Assembly (NCBI GenBank): GCA_903919125.1
Contig: CAIXGS010000038.1
Coordinates: 1 to 64,000, forward strand
From: an uncultured Spartobacteria bacterium
Lineage (GTDB): Bacteria > Verrucomicrobiota > Verrucomicrobiia > Chthoniobacterales > Chthoniobacteraceae
DNA: 64,000 bases
Direction: 5' to 3'
The position numbers and the translations under genes were made by a program. The notes under the pieces are model-generated. The model saw only the letters and a list, made by a program, of their open reading frames with translations, made no database searches and was not told the DNA's origin. The stretch's first letter is position 1. Each line of letters starts with the position of its first letter. Shown here piece after piece: positions 60,690-64,000 of this stretch.

Positions 60690-63600
60690 GGGTGGTTACT
60701 GGTTCTTGGTTACTGGTTACTGGTTCCTTGTTCTTGGTTCCTTGTTCTTGGCTGAGTGGTTTAGAGGCTGCGGGCCGGATGCAGCGGAATGGATCGCTGC
60801 GGATGATCACGAGCAGGGCGTCTGACCAGTGTCCGCCGGCAATCATGGTCTTGGTCACTTCATCAACAAGTGCGCGGTCGGAGGGCAGCACGGCGCGGCT
60901 CAGGGCGTAACCGGTGAGCTTGCGGGCGAGCGTGTGCAGCAAGTCCTCGCGTCGTGGGCCGGCGACGTAGTTTCGCAGGCCGGCGAAGTCGTTGACATCG
61001 GTGCCGTCGCCCAATGTGGCGCGGCTCTCGCCGGGCTTCATCGTGCTGGCGGGGCGCAGACGGCCGATGGCGTCGAACTGCTCCAACGTCATGCCATACG
61101 GGTCAATGCGGACGTGGCAGGCGGCGCAGTTGGCGTCCTTGCGATGGAGCTCGGTAATTTCGCGCACGCTCAGGCCGGCGGGCACGGCATCGGGCAACGG
61201 CGGCACGTTGGGAGGGGGTTTTGGCAAGCGGTCGCCGAGGACGCGGGCCAGCCACGCTCCGCGCTTGATGGGGCTGGTGCGAGCGGCGGCGGATTGCTTG
61301 GCAAGCACGGCGCCAAGTCCCAGCAGACCGCCGCGACCGTAGGCGGCGACTTTTTCCACGCGGCGCCACTCCGGCCCCGTCACGCCAGGGATGCCGTAGT
61401 GCTTGGCGAGCACGTCGTTGACGATGACGGCATCGATGGCGATCACGTCGCTCACCGCGCGGTCGTTAATGAGTAGGTCTTCAACGAAACGCACCGGTTC
61501 CTCGGCCAGTGCGTCACGCACGGCAGGCGTGAACTCAGGAAAATCCTTCAAGCTGCGGCCATGGTTGGCGACGAAGTCCCGCACGCCGAGCCAGCGAGCA
61601 CCGAACTCCTCCGCCATGCCGCGAGTCCGCCTGTCTTTGATCATCCGGCGCACCTGCGCCTCCAACACGGTGGGCTCGTGGAGGCGCGGAGCCACCGCAC
61701 GCAGTTCGTCATCAGGAATCGAGTCCCAAAGCAGGAAGCTCAACCGCGTGGCCAATTCGTCGCCCGACACCGGCTGCCAGCGCGGCCCGGCCGCCGGCTG
61801 CTCCACGCGATAAAGGAACCACGGCGATGAAAGCACGCGGGCCAGAGCGGCGCGGAGGGCCGGATCGTGCTTGATGCCCTCGGCACGATCACTGCGGTAG
61901 TCGGCGAGTAGAGTCTCGCGTTCATCGTCGCTGAGGGGCCGACGCCACGCCCGTGCAGCGAAAGCGAGCAGCGCATCGAGGTGCTTCGGTTCGGCGGCGA
62001 CTTGTTGGGCCAGCAGCGCCGCCTGCTCCCGCTTCACACGTTCTCCGATGACCGGATTGAAGAAGAAATCCATGCGCGGTGCGCCGTTCGGATTGGCGTA
62101 AAACTTCAGCAACTCCGCATACATCAGGGCGTGGGCATGGGCGTCCTCGCGCAGGAAATGCAGCTCGCTCCACAGGCGTTCAAGTTCCGCGCGGCCCGCG
62201 TCGTTGAGCATGAGTCGGCGCAGCGGCTCGTCCTCACGATGGAACATGAACAGGCTGCCCTGCGCATCACGCGGGATGATCGGCTCAAAAAGCACCGAGG
62301 ATGGAAACAGAGCGCGAAACTCAGCGGCAGGGCGAGCGCGCTCAGCGGCGACACGCGGATGCACGATCTGCGCGACTCGAAGCTCGGGCTCGTCGACAAC
62401 GAGCGGGTCGCCCGAGCGAAACGAAGTCGGGTTTGTCCGCTGAGGATTGAGCTTCTGCGGGTCCTTCGCATCCCGGAAGTCCGGCTCCGCGAGCAGCAGC
62501 GCCTGAACCGTGGCCGTCTCCGGGCTGCCGGCATCGAGGCTCACATCGGCGTAGAGTAATCGTGGCAAGGCGAGCAGCTTCATCAGCGGCTCTGGCAGCT
62601 TTTTCAAATCGATGCGCACCTCGGAGCCGGCCTCCGTGACCAGCGCCGTCGGCGGCACAGGATGACCTTTCGGATGCTGGCCAAAACGGAGCCCGGATGC
62701 CGCCTCGATAGCTGAGCGCAGTTCGGCGTGTTCGGCCAGAACCAGTGCGGGCGCATCGCCACCATCCAGGCGCAACTTGTCCCACACCACGAAGGTACCT
62801 GGCACCGCCCGAGCGACCTGCCGCGCGACCAGCCGGAAGATCGGCTCGCGTGCCGCGCTCTGCACTCGCTCGGTGGCAACCACACGCATCATGTCCTCCC
62901 ACGCGGGGAAGCCGTTGCCCACCGCTAGGACACTGTGCTTATACTTGAGGTAGCGACTCGCGAACAACTTGTCCTGCATGGCCGTGATCGCTGCGAGAAT
63001 GGGTGCCGGATCGGTTGTGGCCGTGCGCCATTTTTCTCGGACCCAGCCGAGCATGTCTTCTGGCAGACCCTCACTTGGCAGGATGGCGGGCCTTTCTCCC
63101 ACAACGGCCAGCGCTTGCCCTAGCTCTGGCGCGGCTAGATGCGAGAGTTCGAATGAAACGCCGTCGCTCCCGGAAGGATGAGCATCGGCGACACGACCCG
63201 AGACGACGACATCGGCATCGATTGGACTTGTCCAGGCGACAGTCACCGGGCGCTTCGGCCCCGGATGCACGAAGACCGACCGTGCAGGCAACTTCGTCCA
63301 GACCTGTAAGGGGTCGGCGGCGGTGTTAACGAAAATCGAGGGCTCGGAGCCGAGGCTCCAAGATTTCACCTCGGTTCGCCCTGCGTTGCTGTCGCGCGAT
63401 TCGGTGAGGAACACCGGGGCGAATGTCGTCTCAAGGAAGCTCCAACTGGCCCCGTGCTTGTCAGGCCTGGGGTTCCCCTTCAAAAGATCGGGAATCACAT
63501 CGCTGATGCTCCAGGTGCGCTGATCACCTGTCGTTTCGCGGATGGTCCATTCGATGAGAGTGCTGTCGGCTCCATAGCTTTCGTTGGGCAGCACAGTCAG

Positions 63601-64000
63601 GAGCAGCAACTCGCCGCGCCGAACCGACACCGCATGGTCGAAAGGCACCGAGCCCGCTTCCGGCACCTTCGACGCCACGAGCACTAGTTTCGATGTAGTC
63701 CAACGTGACTCGATTTTCTGCCGCGCGGAGTCGAGAGCTGATTGTCGCTGTTTCCTCTCGGCTTCCACTTGAGCTGCTTTTGCCTCCCACTGCTTCGATT
63801 GCGCATCGGGCACCGCTGTTGGCTGAACGCTGAGTCCAGCCCAGAGTGCGGCCAGATAAGTCGCGTTGAGTTTCTCCTCTGCAGCGACTTCTTTGATGGC
63901 TGCAGGACCGCCGCGAGTGAGCCGGTCGCGATGTTTCAGCGTGGCCGCGAGATGCGCAGCGAGCGGCGGCCTTCCCCAGTTGTCCGCATAGAGCGAGTGA
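60124..64000 (-). CDS. PSD1/DUF1592-type cytochrome protein, N terminus beyond the window
   Basis: The frame is open from the window edge, so the start (signal peptide and cytochrome domain) lies beyond 64000. The visible part has the DUF1587-1595-1592-1588-1585 series. Examples are WRRPLSDDERETLLADYRSD, SSPWFLYRVEQPA, ATRLSFLLWDSIPDDELRA, KRGAWLARVLGDRLPKPPP, a haem-like ANCAACHVRIDPYGMTLEQF, and LARKLTGYALSRAVLPSDRA. The native end should come soon after LVIIRSDPFRC near 60775. Instead the frame stays open across the heptamer repeat and about 565 bases into the DUF1552 gene in another frame, adding some 215 low-complexity residues. Confidence 0.85.
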   Translation of the reverse strand, partial: HSLYADNWGRPPLAAHLAATLKHRDRLTRGGPAAIKEVAAEEKLNATYLAALWAGLSVQPTAVPDAQSKQWEAKAAQVEAERKQRQSALDSARQKIESRWTTSKLVLVASKVPEAGSVPFDHAVSVRRGELLLLTVLPNESYGADSTLIEWTIRETTGDQRTWSISDVIPDLLKGNPRPDKHGASWSFLETTFAPVFLTESRDSNAGRTEVKSWSLGSEPSIFVNTAADPLQVWTKLPARSVFVHPGPKRPVTVAWTSPIDADVVVSGRVADAHPSGSDGVSFELSHLAAPELGQALAVVGERPAILPSEGLPEDMLGWVREKWRTATTDPAPILAAITAMQDKLFASRYLKYKHSVLAVGNGFPAWEDMMRVVATERVQSAAREPIFRLVARQVARAVPGTFVVWDKLRLDGGDAPALVLAEHAELRSAIEAASGLRFGQHPKGHPVPPTALVTEAGSEVRIDLKKLPEPLMKLLALPRLLYADVSLDAGSPETATVQALLLAEPDFRDAKDPQKLNPQRTNPTSFRSGDPLVVDEPELRVAQIVHPRVAAERARPAAEFRALFPSSVLFEPIIPRDAQGSLFMFHREDEPLRRLMLNDAGRAELERLWSELHFLREDAHAHALMYAELLKFYANPNGAPRMDFFFNPVIGERVKREQAALLAQQVAAEPKHLDALLAFAARAWRRPLSDDERETLLADYRSDRAEGIKHDPALRAALARVLSSPWFLYRVEQPAAGPRWQPVSGDELATRLSFLLWDSIPDDELRAVAPRLHEPTVLEAQVRRMIKDRRTRGMAEEFGARWLGVRDFVANHGRSLKDFPEFTPAVRDALAEEPVRFVEDLLINDRAVSDVIAIDAVIVNDVLAKHYGIPGVTGPEWRRVEKVAAYGRGGLLGLGAVLAKQSAAARTSPIKRGAWLARVLGDRLPKPPPNVPPLPDAVPAGLSVREITELHRKDANCAACHVRIDPYGMTLEQFDAIGRLRPASTMKPGESRATLGDGTDVNDFAGLRNYVAGPRREDLLHTLARKLTGYALSRAVLPSDRALVDEVTKTMIAGGHWSDALLVIIRSDPFRCIRPAASKPLSQEQGTKNKEPVTSNQEPVTTHEHPTQQLAHQPPPCASRNRSDTRLAFARLHETGPGCRRERRKSAADAYAGHLHRHGVPLEALVGQGRRCGDGTRPLPEAAGVLEGAHGLPARSVERAGEQRDHPLHADGQHAQRRDHGEERGPHGRQLRPGDGAADRRPHPAAFSGARLRGGGARPSGRSSAALRLAHFLEFARVAHLDRNAARARL
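60694..60749. repeat. Heptamer tandem repeat between two coupled genes
   Basis: Eight 7-bp units follow without gaps: GGTTACT, GGTTCTT, GGTTACT, GGTTACT, GGTTCCT, TGTTCTT, GGTTCCT, TGTTCTT. They group as four 14-bp units. The array lies in the short gap just before the DUF1552 start. On the coding strand the AGTAACC form carries TAA stops in two frames but not in the frame of the upstream gene. Confidence 0.8.

Noticed and set aside
59340-60755. Open + strand frame of 471 codons
   Set aside because: It lies antisense to the DUF1552 gene, which has a Tat signal and full family motifs. The + frame has no recognisable domain and ends in low-complexity sequence from the heptamer array.

Overview
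The window looks like a chromosomal segment of a member of the Verrucomicrobiota (PVC group). The main reasons are the paired DUF1592/DUF1588/DUF1585 cytochrome-type protein and DUF1552 protein at the right end, which are typical of Planctomycetes and Verrucomicrobia. Supporting signs are the long adenylate-kinase-like protein, the abundance of signal-peptide proteins, weak or absent Shine-Dalgarno sequences at most starts, and palindromic intergenic repeats. The assignment is inference; no rRNA or marker gene is present to settle it.

Left part (1-20 kb). Intergenic palindromic repeats (1-334) precede a recC-recB-recD operon (496-9163, + strand) for double-strand-break repair. A divergent, unusually long adenylate-kinase-like gene follows (9258-10466). 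Next is a CzcCBA-type heavy-metal RND efflux operon (11291-16825), bracketed by two small exported proteins rich in His or Cys. A second copy of the palindromic element sits immediately after that operon, flanked by a 14-bp direct duplication. Then come relics of a BREX/Pgl-like defence locus (a frameshifted pglY start joined to what looks like the end of a helicase gene, 17522-18624), a DUF1778/GNAT toxin-antitoxin pair with a palindromic operator, and a tRNA-Val(UAC).

Middle part (20-45.7 kb). A broken integrase lies beside the tRNA and is followed by a large tellurite-type (Ter) stress island, nearly all on the - strand. It holds TerA, TerB, TerC and five TerD-family proteins; three TerY-type VWA proteins, a kinase and a pseudokinase-PP2C fusion (the TerY-P signalling group); and a biosynthetic set (ATP-grasp, PRTase-TRSP-HAD fusion, PRTase-PELOTA, CitE-like lyase). 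That set matches the predicted nucleoside-like metabolite module known from comparative studies of ter systems. Less familiar members are a LemA protein, a five-helix membrane protein with a cysteine cluster, and a 90-residue protein made of three Cys/His repeats. The island ends with a DUF932 gene, a decayed PD-(D/E)XK nuclease gene and a truncated cytochrome-type gene.

Right part (45.7-64 kb, all - strand). A catabolic cluster: two SDR dehydrogenases, an E1 alpha-beta fusion and E2 of a 2-oxo acid dehydrogenase, an MFS transporter, a fumarylacetoacetate-hydrolase-family enzyme, a KDPG-type aldolase, an FGGY kinase, a frameshifted malate:quinone oxidoreductase, an SMP-30 lactonase, a D-2-hydroxyacid dehydrogenase and a beta-propeller protein. 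This suggests use of a sugar acid or sugar lactone feeding pyruvate into central metabolism. The DUF1552 gene and the cytochrome-type gene (cut by the window edge) are joined by a 7-bp tandem repeat across which the upstream reading frame stays open into the downstream gene.
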